Translations under genes and position numbers: made by a program
The notes under the pieces: generated by a model
The model's database searches: none
What the model was told of the DNA's origin: nothing
What the model saw: only the letters and a program-made list of their open reading frames with translations
Shown here: positions 52,702-61,340 of the stretch, piece by piece
Layout: the number at the start of each line of letters is the position of its first letter
How positions within the stretch are numbered: the stretch's first letter is position 1
Assembly (NCBI GenBank): GCA_964410285.1
Contig: CAYPFR010000003.1
Location: 186,001-250,000 of the forward strand
Direction of reading: 5' to 3'
DNA length: 64,000 nucleotides
From: Fretibacter sp964410285
GTDB lineage: Bacteria > Pseudomonadota > Alphaproteobacteria > Caulobacterales > Maricaulaceae

Positions 52702-55700
52702 ATGGCCAAAAATTTCCGAGAAAGCGCTCAGCCTCTCAGAGGGGTTAAACCCGCGCGGACTGCACATCTAGCTTATCTTAGCCGCGCCTATTTGGCAGAT
52801 GAAACCGAGAAATTGGCCGCCTCTGTGGCCATTGCTGACCTAGGCCCGCGGGCCCGAGAAAAGATTTCCGCCGACGCAGCCGCCCTTATCGCTGAATGCC
52901 GGCAAGCGGCGGGACACGGCGATTTTTTCCAAGCTTTTTTGCAAGAATATGGCCTTTCCTCATCCGAAGGTGTGACCTTGATGCGCCTTGTTGAGGCTCT
53001 GGTACGCACCCCAGACGCATTTACAGCTCAGCGCCTTATTCGAGATAAATTATCCGGTCAGAATTGGGCAATTCATAAAGGCGCAAGCCCCTCCGGGCGT
53101 GTCAATTTATCAACGATCGGGCTTTTGCTTTCTTCAGAATGGATAAAGGCCTCGGGCGGAGTTGAGGCGCAATCCCTCCTCACAAAGCTCGGGGACCGTG
53201 TCTTGCAACACGCGATTATGAGCGGCATCGGATTGATGAGCGGTCATTTTGTGCTCGGCGGCACTATAGAGGAGGCGCTTAAAAAGTCGCGCGAATTTGA
53301 GAAACGCGGATTTGTATTTTCCTATGACATGCTTGGCGAAGCCGCCCTTACGCGCGCAGATGCACGCCGCTATTTTAATAATTACAAAAAAGCCCTGAGC
53401 GCCATCACACAAAGCATAAATCCTAACGGCGAGCTTAGTTTATCACCCAGCCTTTCGGTAAAACTCTCCGCGCTTTATCCCCGATATGAATATGCCAAAC
53501 GCGCGGACTGCGTGCCCAAACTTATCGCCCTGCTAAAGGAACTCGCCTCTGCGGCCAAATCAAAAAATGTCGGCCTTGCGATTGACGCTGAAGAGGCCGA
53601 GCGGCTTGAGGTGTCGCTATTGATTGCTACCCACCTGATCGAGGACCCTGATTTTGACGGATGGAATGGGCTGAACTTTGTCGTGCAAGCCTACCAAAAA
53701 CGGGCAATAGAGACGACAGAGTATCTCTTGGCGTGTGCGCGGCGAGCGGGTCGAAAAATCTGCATCCGCCTCGTCAAGGGGGCCTATTGGGATATGGAGA
53801 TCAAACGCGCGCAGGAACTGGGTCTTTCTGATTATCCCGTGTTTACGCGCAAAGAAAATACGGATGTGTCTTTTCTGGCCTGCGCGCGGCTTTTGCTACA
53901 GGCACAAGATGTTGTCTTCCCGCAATTTGCGACCCACAATGCCGCAAGCGCAGCCGCCATTATGCAGATGGCCGGCACCCGCCGGAATTTCGAATTCCAA
54001 AGACTGCACGGGATGGGCGAGGAACTTCATAATGCCTTGATGAAAAATTACGGCCTTAAGAGCCGGATTTATGCACCTGTTGGAGATTATAAGGACTTAT
54101 TGCCATACCTTGTGCGGCGCTTGCTAGAGAACGGAGCCAATAGCTCTTTTGTAAATCAATTTTTGGATCCAGATGTTAGCGCCGATGATCTGGCGAGGGA
54201 CCCTATATCTCTGGCGGCGCAAAATAAATGCGCCGTCAATCCACAGATCACATATCCGCCGCGAGCCCTGTTTAAATCAGGCCGGCTCGCGGCGCGGGGC
54301 ATTGATCTTTCCCAATCGATCTCGGCCGTGCAGATCAAAGACTGGTTATCCGGCGCTGCGAAAATTACCGCCAAATCCATCATAAATGGTAATGAGGTCT
54401 GCGGCAGTGGCTATGATGTTACCAATCCCGCCAAGGCCGAGGAGATTGTCGGAACGGCCGAAAACATTGATGCAAAACAACTTGCCGCCGCCTTCAAGGC
54501 CGCGCGGAGCGCACGCTGGGGAGAAGCCGCGCCCTTGACACGGTCGGCTGCACTGTTGAAGGCTGCGACGTTGCTTGAGGCGGACATGGAAGATTTCATG
54601 GCTTTATGCGTCACGGAGGCGGGGAAAAGCTGGATTGACGCTGAGGCCGAAGTCAGGGAGGCAGTTGATTTTTGCCGTTATTATGCCGAGCAAATATCAA
54701 GCCCCGACATGGCGAACCGAGAAGCGCTGGGCACGGTGGCCTGTATTTCTCCGTGGAACTTTCCGCTAGCCATATTTATAGGACAGGTAAGCGCTTCGCT
54801 TGCAGCGGGAAATGCCGTAATTTGTAAACCAGCGGAACAAACGCCCCTGATTGCCTATAAAGCGGTGAAGCTCCTGCACCGCGCGGGGGTGCCAAAAGAG
54901 GCGCTGCATCTTGTGCTCGGGAGCGGCCCAGAGGTTGGAGCCGCCCTCGCCGGTTCAGAGGAAATCGACGGAATTTGCTTTACAGGCTCTATGGCAATTG
55001 CACAGCGGATCCATCAAGGCTTGGCGAAGCACCGCCGCGCAAGTATCCCCCTCATCGCTGAAACCGGCGGAATAAACGCCATGATTGTCGATTCGACCGC
55101 CCTTATTGAACAAGCAGTCAGCGATCTCATCGCCTCTGCGTTTCAAAGTGCAGGACAGCGCTGCTCTGCCTGCCGATTTGTCTGCGTCCAAGAGGAGATT
55201 GCGGACAGCTTCATCGCAATGCTCAGCGGCGCGATGAATATGCTCAAGATCGGAAATCCCGCCTCTCTTTCCACCGATATAGGGCCTGTAATCGACTCTG
55301 AGGCACTTTTGAAACTGTCTCGCTATATTGATAACGCGCCTGAAAGCTGGAGATTAATCGGCAGAACGCCGCAAGATATTTCAAAGCTTGATGGACATTT
55401 TTTGTCTCCGGCTGCCTTTGAAATTCCGTCTATATCCGAACTGACGGAAGAACAATTTGGTCCAGTCCTACATCTTATGCGTTTTAAAGCGGGTGAGTTT
55501 AATGCCTTGATTGAAGAGATAAACGCGCTGGGATATGGCTTGACCCTTGGGCTGCATAGTCGTTTGGACAGCCGCGCCGAGAGTGTCTCAAAGCGCGCGA
55601 AAGTCGGAAATATTTATATCAATCGCAACCAGATCGGCGCCGTCGTCGGCGTGCAGCCCTTTGGCGGCGAAGGCCTATCGGGAACAGGTCCCAAGGCGGG

Positions 55701-56424
55701 CGGCCCTCGCTATTTGCGCCGCCTTTCCCGGCCCTTGGCTGTAGATAAGTTAGCGCTTGAAAGTCACGCCTTCTGCGATGGCGCGAAATCGCGCCCCGAG
55801 GCTACTTTGATAAAATCAAGCGTTGAGGCATCCCGGGCTGCGTTTAAGCTCTGGACGCATATTAAAAACCGAAAAGCCTGCCTCATCCGCGCGGCCAACA
55901 CATGTGAAGGCGGCAATAAGGACCAAATTTTGGCCATGATAAATGCTGCGCAAAGTGCATTGCATCCGGTCAATTTACCGGGGCCAACAGGGGAAATCAA
56001 TCGGCTGGAGTTTCATGGACGCGGCGTACTGGCCTGTCTCGGCGCGCACCAAGTCTCTGGCGCGGTATCGCAAATATTCAAAATTGTCGCTGCGGGGAAC
56101 GGCGCTATTTTGACAGCTACAGACGGGATAGCTGATCACCTTCGCAGCACCGTTGAATTGATCGAAGTTACAGGCGCGCCGCGCGGTCTCGTTCAGGTCC
56201 TACCCGCAGCCTTTGCGGCAGAGCTTTTAAAACAGGCTGATATTCAAGGCGCTGTTGTTGATGGCGCGAGCCGCGCGCAGGCCGCAGAATTACTTAGCGA
56301 ACGTAAAGGAGCAATCCTTCCCGTGCTGTCTATTGATGATGAGGCTGAAAGATTTATCGTCGAACGCACCATAAGCATCGACGCGACCGCTGCCGGCGGA
56401 AATGCCAGTCTCTTGGCGCTTTGA
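52702..56424 (+). CDS. putA: Bifunctional proline dehydrogenase / P5C dehydrogenase PutA (no RHH domain)
   Basis: A 1240-residue enzyme oxidising proline to glutamate. The alpha-helical N-terminal region leads into the FAD-binding PRODH barrel (RLVKGAYWDMEIKRAQELGL with Lys359; FQRLHGMGEELHNALMKNYG). The NAD-dependent aldehyde dehydrogenase part has ISPWNFPLAIFIGQVSASLA, AETGGINAMIVD and the catalytic Cys821 in FQSAGQRCSACRFVC. Residues 1020-1240 form a degenerate ALDH-superfamily C-terminal domain seen in type B PutA. There is no N-terminal ribbon-helix-helix domain, so it is not a self-regulating PutA. A strong terminator follows. Confidence 0.97.
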   Translation: MAKNFRESAQPLRGVKPARTAHLAYLSRAYLADETEKLAASVAIADLGPRAREKISADAAALIAECRQAAGHGDFFQAFLQEYGLSSSEGVTLMRLVEALVRTPDAFTAQRLIRDKLSGQNWAIHKGASPSGRVNLSTIGLLLSSEWIKASGGVEAQSLLTKLGDRVLQHAIMSGIGLMSGHFVLGGTIEEALKKSREFEKRGFVFSYDMLGEAALTRADARRYFNNYKKALSAITQSINPNGELSLSPSLSVKLSALYPRYEYAKRADCVPKLIALLKELASAAKSKNVGLAIDAEEAERLEVSLLIATHLIEDPDFDGWNGLNFVVQAYQKRAIETTEYLLACARRAGRKICIRLVKGAYWDMEIKRAQELGLSDYPVFTRKENTDVSFLACARLLLQAQDVVFPQFATHNAASAAAIMQMAGTRRNFEFQRLHGMGEELHNALMKNYGLKSRIYAPVGDYKDLLPYLVRRLLENGANSSFVNQFLDPDVSADDLARDPISLAAQNKCAVNPQITYPPRALFKSGRLAARGIDLSQSISAVQIKDWLSGAAKITAKSIINGNEVCGSGYDVTNPAKAEEIVGTAENIDAKQLAAAFKAARSARWGEAAPLTRSAALLKAATLLEADMEDFMALCVTEAGKSWIDAEAEVREAVDFCRYYAEQISSPDMANREALGTVACISPWNFPLAIFIGQVSASLAAGNAVICKPAEQTPLIAYKAVKLLHRAGVPKEALHLVLGSGPEVGAALAGSEEIDGICFTGSMAIAQRIHQGLAKHRRASIPLIAETGGINAMIVDSTALIEQAVSDLIASAFQSAGQRCSACRFVCVQEEIADSFIAMLSGAMNMLKIGNPASLSTDIGPVIDSEALLKLSRYIDNAPESWRLIGRTPQDISKLDGHFLSPAAFEIPSISELTEEQFGPVLHLMRFKAGEFNALIEEINALGYGLTLGLHSRLDSRAESVSKRAKVGNIYINRNQIGAVVGVQPFGGEGLSGTGPKAGGPRYLRRLSRPLAVDKLALESHAFCDGAKSRPEATLIKSSVEASRAAFKLWTHIKNRKACLIRAANTCEGGNKDQILAMINAAQSALHPVNLPGPTGEINRLEFHGRGVLACLGAHQVSGAVSQIFKIVAAGNGAILTATDGIADHLRSTVELIEVTGAPRGLVQVLPAAFAAELLKQADIQGAVVDGASRAQAAELLSERKGAILPVLSIDDEAERFIVERTISIDATAAGGNASLLAL

Positions 56425-56473
56425 TGCCACTTTAGCCCCTAGAATTCGTACCACATCATAACATCAAGCAATA

Positions 56474-56504
56474 AAAAACGGGCAATCAAGGATTGCCCGT
56501 TTTT
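56474..56504. terminator. Bidirectional intrinsic terminator after putA
   Basis: AAAAACGGGCAATC - AAG - GATTGCCCGTTTTT: a 9-bp GC-rich core stem with A- and T-tracts on both sides. It ends putA on the plus strand and can also end the DUF3604 operon on the minus strand. Confidence 0.93.
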
Positions 56505-56633
56505 AAGCCCCTTCCTCCCCCGAGAAAAGTTAAGCTCTTTTACACCACATTTTGCTTAATGACCAGTTATTACATGACATTTTCTTAATAAATTGCAGTT
56601 GACTGCGCAATTAAGGCGGGCGCGTTGCGACAG

Positions 56634-58562
56634 CTAATTTTCGCCGGCACTAACCCAAATAGGTGAACTCCAAGCCCTATCTTGAAGCGTGGCCTGCATG
56701 GCAGGGTTCGGCGGGGTGCCATTACGGATAGCATCCCATGTACTCCAGCGGCATTTTGGATTTTCTAAAACCCGGATATAATAAGCGGCCTTTTGCGCGC
56801 TATTATAACTGGGGTCCTGCCAAACAGACTTTAGCTCGGAGGAGCCTGACGAGTTATTAGTCGCGCAAGTCGCAAGATCAACGCGCGCGCCGTTATCAGG
56901 GCAGCGCTGGGTGGTGGAGTCAACCTTTGCGCCGCCTGCGCAAGCAATGTCAAAAATCGCCTCCTTGCCGTCCCCGCCCTCTTGCCAGACTTTGATCATT
57001 TGAAGTCGCTGTAGGGGCACGCCCGCCGGATCCTGCGTGGCCCACGCCAGAAAATCAGGAGAACGGTCTTTGCCTGCTAATTCTCCGCCCATTGGTACGC
57101 CGCCGGCGTAGGCGGCTTCCAACATATCGGGCTGTGAGAGAATGCCGCTTGGGTAATCATGGCCCGCAAACAAACGCACGCGCAGACGCGGACCGGAAGT
57201 TGCGAAAGTCTCCTTACGGCGCATAGCGTTAAATATGTCTTCCCGCGTATTGGACTCTGCCCAGACGCCGGCAAGGCCGCTCGCGCCATATTGCGAGGCC
57301 GCGATAATCGTTAACTCATCACTGTCACTGAAATCGGCGGGCCAATCTGTTTCGCCCTTTGGCGGGATAGAGGCGCGCACATGCGGGTCAAGGTCGCTGG
57401 CGAATTTACCAAAATGATTTTCCTCCGAAAGGGACGGGCCGCTGACATGGGTATCCGAAGCCCCAATCATACCAAATTGATAAGGGTTAGCCCCAATATC
57501 TGCTTCAAGCGCGAGGCCGCGTGCGAGCGAGGGCCGCACAAAGCTGCCTGCTGTGATTTTTGATTTAACCGGCATGCCGATCAAAATGTCATAGAGTTCG
57601 AAATTGGCAAACTCATCTGAGGGCGAGAGCATGGGATGAGTCTCTGATGTTCCTTTAATTTGAGTCACCTCGACAATGGGTTCATTCAAAACGCGATTTT
57701 TAGCATAGGCCGCTGTCATGGGCGAGCCATCATTCATTACCGTGTCAAACATCTTCCCGTTCGAACCATTAGAATTATGCGGTATAGCCAAAACATTACG
57801 GCCTGCCGCGCGCTCCTCGTTCATCCAAGCCCATAGGTCTTCAGGGTTGGTACTGACCAAGGTTGTAAATAGACGCTCGGGCGCGTCATCTTCAAAAATC
57901 ACATTGCGGTGCAGATTCAGCGCGCCGAGATTATCTTCAATCCCCCCGATAATACTCATATTGGTAAATTCATATCCAGCGAATGTGGTGAACACACCAG
58001 GCTCATTATGCTTCTGCGTCGCGGCGACATTTTCAGCCCAAGCCGAGTCGATAAATTCGCGGTCATAAATATCGTCAATCGGCTCGCCCGTCACAATTGT
58101 TGTTCCAATGCGAATAAAGGCGTCCATGCGGTCTTGGCGCGACCCGCCGAAGAGACCAAAGATAGATTTGGCTGTATCCGTTTTCGAAATCGGATTATTC
58201 TTATCCCGCATGGCCGCAATCACGCCCATATATTCCCCGTGATCTGTGACAGAATAAAAGTCTAGCGGCGGACCATCTAGCTTGATGGCATGTCCTTGAC
58301 CATTGTCAATTGCCTCCCCTTTGGCAAAGCGGTAGGCATCATCGGCCGTGGTCCGCGTGCCAACGATAAAGGCATCAAAGGAATTTTTTGTATGCACATG
58401 TGTGTCGCCAAAATAGGCATTTCTCGTCGGCGTTCGGATGATTTCTACCGCCGGTTTTGATGTCGTTCCCTTTGAGGCCTGCGGCGCATCTACGTTTTCC
58501 CCGCTCTGACACCCAACAAGCGCGGCCGCAGCCGCTACTGTTAGCCATAAAATCTTTTTCAT
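56634..58562 (-). CDS. DUF3604 lipoprotein
   Basis: A 642-residue predicted lipoprotein (MKKILWLTVAAAAALVGC, Cys18) of the DUF3604 family. The N-terminal domain has YFGDTHVHTKNSFDAFIVGT, a PHP-type metal-binding HxH motif, and FYSVTDHGEYMG, VLAIPHNSNGSNGKMFD, GMIGASDTHVSGPSLSEENH as further likely metal ligands. So it is probably a metallophosphoesterase-like or amidohydrolase-like hydrolase; no substrate is known. GAGGGG is five to six bases upstream of the ATG. It is the last gene of the operon beginning at 62989. Confidence 0.92.
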   Translation of the reverse strand: MKKILWLTVAAAAALVGCQSGENVDAPQASKGTTSKPAVEIIRTPTRNAYFGDTHVHTKNSFDAFIVGTRTTADDAYRFAKGEAIDNGQGHAIKLDGPPLDFYSVTDHGEYMGVIAAMRDKNNPISKTDTAKSIFGLFGGSRQDRMDAFIRIGTTIVTGEPIDDIYDREFIDSAWAENVAATQKHNEPGVFTTFAGYEFTNMSIIGGIEDNLGALNLHRNVIFEDDAPERLFTTLVSTNPEDLWAWMNEERAAGRNVLAIPHNSNGSNGKMFDTVMNDGSPMTAAYAKNRVLNEPIVEVTQIKGTSETHPMLSPSDEFANFELYDILIGMPVKSKITAGSFVRPSLARGLALEADIGANPYQFGMIGASDTHVSGPSLSEENHFGKFASDLDPHVRASIPPKGETDWPADFSDSDELTIIAASQYGASGLAGVWAESNTREDIFNAMRRKETFATSGPRLRVRLFAGHDYPSGILSQPDMLEAAYAGGVPMGGELAGKDRSPDFLAWATQDPAGVPLQRLQMIKVWQEGGDGKEAIFDIACAGGAKVDSTTQRCPDNGARVDLATCATNNSSGSSELKSVWQDPSYNSAQKAAYYIRVLENPKCRWSTWDAIRNGTPPNPAMQATLQDRAWSSPIWVSAGEN

Positions 58563-58590
58563 AATCCCCTCACTTTCAGTCTTTGCTAAT

Positions 58591-59358
58591 TTACTTTCCC
58601 TGCCACACGGGCTTGCGTTTCTCGGCGAAGGCAGCAATCCCCTCTGCCGCATCTTCGCTGCTTCGCCACGCCGCAAACTCAGGATAATTCTCTTGCTGCG
58701 CCATGGCCTGCTCTAGGCTCTCTTCGGTTAGGCCCCTTTGCACCGTCATTTTGGAAGCGCGTATAGCCAGCGGCGCACCTGCAAGAATTTGATCACAATA
58801 GGCCTGCACCACTGCGGGGAGTTCATCGCGCGCTGTGACCTGGTTCACAAATCCCATACGCAAGCCTTCCTGCGCGCTCACGCGGCGCGATGTCAAGATA
58901 AGCTCCATCGCAAGTTTTTCGCCGATCTGGCGCGGCAGGCGGTGCAGCCCCCCGCCTAGCGCCACCGCCCCAACAAGCGGCTCCGGGAGGCCAAAGCTTG
59001 AAGTCTCTGTTGCGACAATCAAGTCACAGGCCAACGCCATCTCAAACCCCCCGCCCAGTGCAAAGCCGTCAACGGCGGCAATGACGGGTTTGGAAAGGTC
59101 AAAGCGTTCAATTAACCCCGCATAACCGCCGCGCAGATAATGAGTTCCAATTCCGTCTTTCAGATCGCTTCCCGCGCAAAAGGCGCGCTCGCCTGCGCCG
59201 GATATTACGGCGATTAATTGGGTATCGTCGGCGGAAAATCCATCAAAAGCGGCGTCAAGCGCGTTATGCATGGTTTGCGTCAGCGCGTTCATTTGCGCCG
59301 GACGATTTAGCAATATGCGCGTGATCGCGCCGTCCTTTGTGACTTCGATATCGGCCAT
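58591..59358 (-). CDS. Enoyl-CoA hydratase/isomerase
   Basis: A 255-residue crotonase-superfamily enzyme. Oxyanion-hole segments AVISGAGERAFCAGSDLKDG and AVDGFALGGGFEMALACDLI are present; FGLPEPLVGAVALGGGLHRL places a Glu at the position of one catalytic acid, and the second usual acid is not obvious from sequence. It fits beta-oxidation or side-chain degradation of a CoA ester. Its start overlaps the stop of the Rieske gene (TAATG-like). Paralogues of varied function exist, so the substrate is open. Confidence 0.93.
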   Translation of the reverse strand: MADIEVTKDGAITRILLNRPAQMNALTQTMHNALDAAFDGFSADDTQLIAVISGAGERAFCAGSDLKDGIGTHYLRGGYAGLIERFDLSKPVIAAVDGFALGGGFEMALACDLIVATETSSFGLPEPLVGAVALGGGLHRLPRQIGEKLAMELILTSRRVSAQEGLRMGFVNQVTARDELPAVVQAYCDQILAGAPLAIRASKMTVQRGLTEESLEQAMAQQENYPEFAAWRSSEDAAEGIAAFAEKRKPVWQGK

Positions 59359-60461
59359 TAACCGGCCTTTTTATCTATTTTGAGCTTGGTCACGACCTTG
59401 CCTTTATCACCCCACTCTGCATAAAATTGCGAGAAGAATTTGCGAAAGGGCAAAATCGGGCCATCCCCGTCGCAAATACTTGGCTTGGGCTTGTATTTCT
59501 GCCGGTCCCAGACAACTTTATCCTGATCGAGCTGGCGGCAAATTTCGCGGCGCATGGCCTTTGCAAGATTTGCCATTGGCCCCTCGGCCTCGGATTTAGG
59601 TTGTGTGAAGGCAAAACGGATATGGGTTCGCCCCTGATCGATCGGTGTAATGCCAGCAACCATGAGCGTTTCCGAAATGCCTGTAAATTTTGTCCAGCTT
59701 TGCCCCGGGCCAACCGTGCCGTAAGCAATCGTCCCGTCCATTACCCCTTTGGGTGTGGGCATCTTCGCATCGACACTTGCTGTGCGTTTATGCCCATCAA
59801 ATTCAAAATCGTAATCAGGAAAATCCGCCGTGCCGTGGATATATTTAAAATGGGCAGCATCAACGCCGTTCTCCGCCATGTTCTGCACGGGGCCATGCAC
59901 AATCCACTCAAATTTCACATAATCCGTCCAGTCTTTGTTGTGCACTTGTTCAAAACTCTCTGGTTCCCACTTTGGGTTTTCATTAAAGGGATGATACCAG
60001 ACAAGGATTTGTTTATTGACTTCCGTAATATGCCATTGCTCCTTGCAGGGACGAGCCGCAGAGGGCGGAATTTTCTTGGCATAGGGCACATGGGTCACCG
60101 CGCCCTGTCCATTATATTCCCAAGCATGAAAAGGACACTCCAACGCATTGCCCTTCACGCGGCCACCATAACCCATATGCGCGCCCAAGTGTTTACAAAA
60201 GGCATCAATCATGCGCGGCTGCCCGTCTTCCCCTCGCCAAAGCGCTAAATCTTTGCCAAAGTAATAGAGCGGCTTCACCTCGCCAATCGCAAGTTCATCA
60301 GAATAAGCAACCATGAACCAGCCAAAGGGCAAGGGGAGCTTATCCAAATTACGGTCTTCATAAGAGGCTTGGTTTTTAACCTCCGACATACGCCAAGCCG
60401 TAAGCTCTTCTCCGCGCAGTCCCGCAAGCTGCTGCCAGACCGCAACGTTATTATCGGCCAT
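59358..60461 (-). CDS. KshA-like Rieske oxygenase
   Basis: A 367-residue oxygenase component. The Rieske [2Fe-2S] ligands are in DAFCKHLGAHMGYGG (C-x-H) and ALECPFHAWEYNGQG (C-x2-H); the mononuclear iron site is in NGVDAAHFKYIHGTADFP (D-x2-H-x4-H). The sequence LPLPFGWFMVAYSDELAIGE and HVPYAKKIPP strongly resemble 3-ketosteroid 9-alpha-hydroxylase KshA and related Rieske enzymes, so a steroid- or terpenoid-like substrate is plausible. A reductase partner (KshB) is not in the window. It lies between the amidohydrolase and enoyl-CoA hydratase genes. Confidence 0.9.
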   Translation of the reverse strand: MADNNVAVWQQLAGLRGEELTAWRMSEVKNQASYEDRNLDKLPLPFGWFMVAYSDELAIGEVKPLYYFGKDLALWRGEDGQPRMIDAFCKHLGAHMGYGGRVKGNALECPFHAWEYNGQGAVTHVPYAKKIPPSAARPCKEQWHITEVNKQILVWYHPFNENPKWEPESFEQVHNKDWTDYVKFEWIVHGPVQNMAENGVDAAHFKYIHGTADFPDYDFEFDGHKRTASVDAKMPTPKGVMDGTIAYGTVGPGQSWTKFTGISETLMVAGITPIDQGRTHIRFAFTQPKSEAEGPMANLAKAMRREICRQLDQDKVVWDRQKYKPKPSICDGDGPILPFRKFFSQFYAEWGDKGKVVTKLKIDKKAG

Positions 60462-61340
60462 CTATTTATCCTCCAAGTTAAAGACCTTAAGGGCGTTTTC
60501 TCTCAAGAATTTCGGCCAGACATTTTCCTTAAAGGGCACAGTTTCCATATCAGAGAAAATACGGTCCAACGACAAACCCATCGGGAAATATCCGGCGTAA
60601 ATTATTTTGTCAGCCCCGCGCGAATTTGCATAATCGATGATCGCTTTGGGATAATGTTTAGGCGCAAAGGCCGAGGTCGAATAGTATAGATTTGGATATT
60701 TAAGCATCAGCTTCACCGCCAAATCTTCCCACGGCTCTGCGCCGTGGCGCATAACGATTTTCAGCTCTGGAAAAAACCAGCAGACTTCATCAAGATGTTC
60801 GACCTTTTGCGTTTGCATCGAAATACGCGGCCCCGGCACGCCAACATTGAGCGCAATTGGAATATCCAGCTCGCAGCAGGCCGCGTAAAGCGGATACATG
60901 CGCGCATCATTTATTGCGACTTGGGGGCAGGTTCCTGCCGGAAATACAGACACAGATTTTACGCCAAATTCCTTATGTAGACGTTTGACACGCCGGACCT
61001 CTTCCATGCCTTTGTTGGGGTTACACGGCACGTCAAAAAAGAAACGCTCAGGATAGTCCTGCGCCGCTTTTTCCGACGTAGCGTCCTCATTAAAGCCAAC
61101 CATAGCGCGCTGGATATTATGCTTATCCATTTGTTCAACCGTCCACTTAACGAAATCCGAAACATCGGAGGAGGCTTCTGGAATATCCTTGAACATATAT
61201 TGCGCCGGCATCTTAAACATATCCCGGCTCTGTTGGTCGTTGAGTAAAGGCCGGAAACTATCATACCAGCCCGAGCGGTCTGCATGGACCGGTATCCCTA
61301 ACATCGTATCGATAATTCTTATATCCTTGGGATATGGCAT
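60462..61340 (-). CDS. Amidohydrolase-fold (amidohydro-2) protein, metal-ligand-poor
   Basis: A 292-residue protein of the amidohydrolase-2 (ACMSD/decarboxylase-like) fold: MPYPKDIRIIDTMLGIPVHA, KIVMRHGAEPWEDLAVKLML, NLYYSTSAFAPKHYPKAIID, KIIYAGYFPMGLSLDRIFSD. The usual N-terminal HxH after strand 1 is replaced by TMLGIPVHA, and the strand-8 Asp (normally GSDFP/GTDYP) reads AGYFP, so the metal site looks altered. A subfamily with this DTM(I/L)G start seems common in actinobacterial and alphaproteobacterial catabolic clusters. Start overlaps the ligase stop at 61340. Catalysis is unproven. Confidence 0.85.
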   Translation of the reverse strand: MPYPKDIRIIDTMLGIPVHADRSGWYDSFRPLLNDQQSRDMFKMPAQYMFKDIPEASSDVSDFVKWTVEQMDKHNIQRAMVGFNEDATSEKAAQDYPERFFFDVPCNPNKGMEEVRRVKRLHKEFGVKSVSVFPAGTCPQVAINDARMYPLYAACCELDIPIALNVGVPGPRISMQTQKVEHLDEVCWFFPELKIVMRHGAEPWEDLAVKLMLKYPNLYYSTSAFAPKHYPKAIIDYANSRGADKIIYAGYFPMGLSLDRIFSDMETVPFKENVWPKFLRENALKVFNLEDK

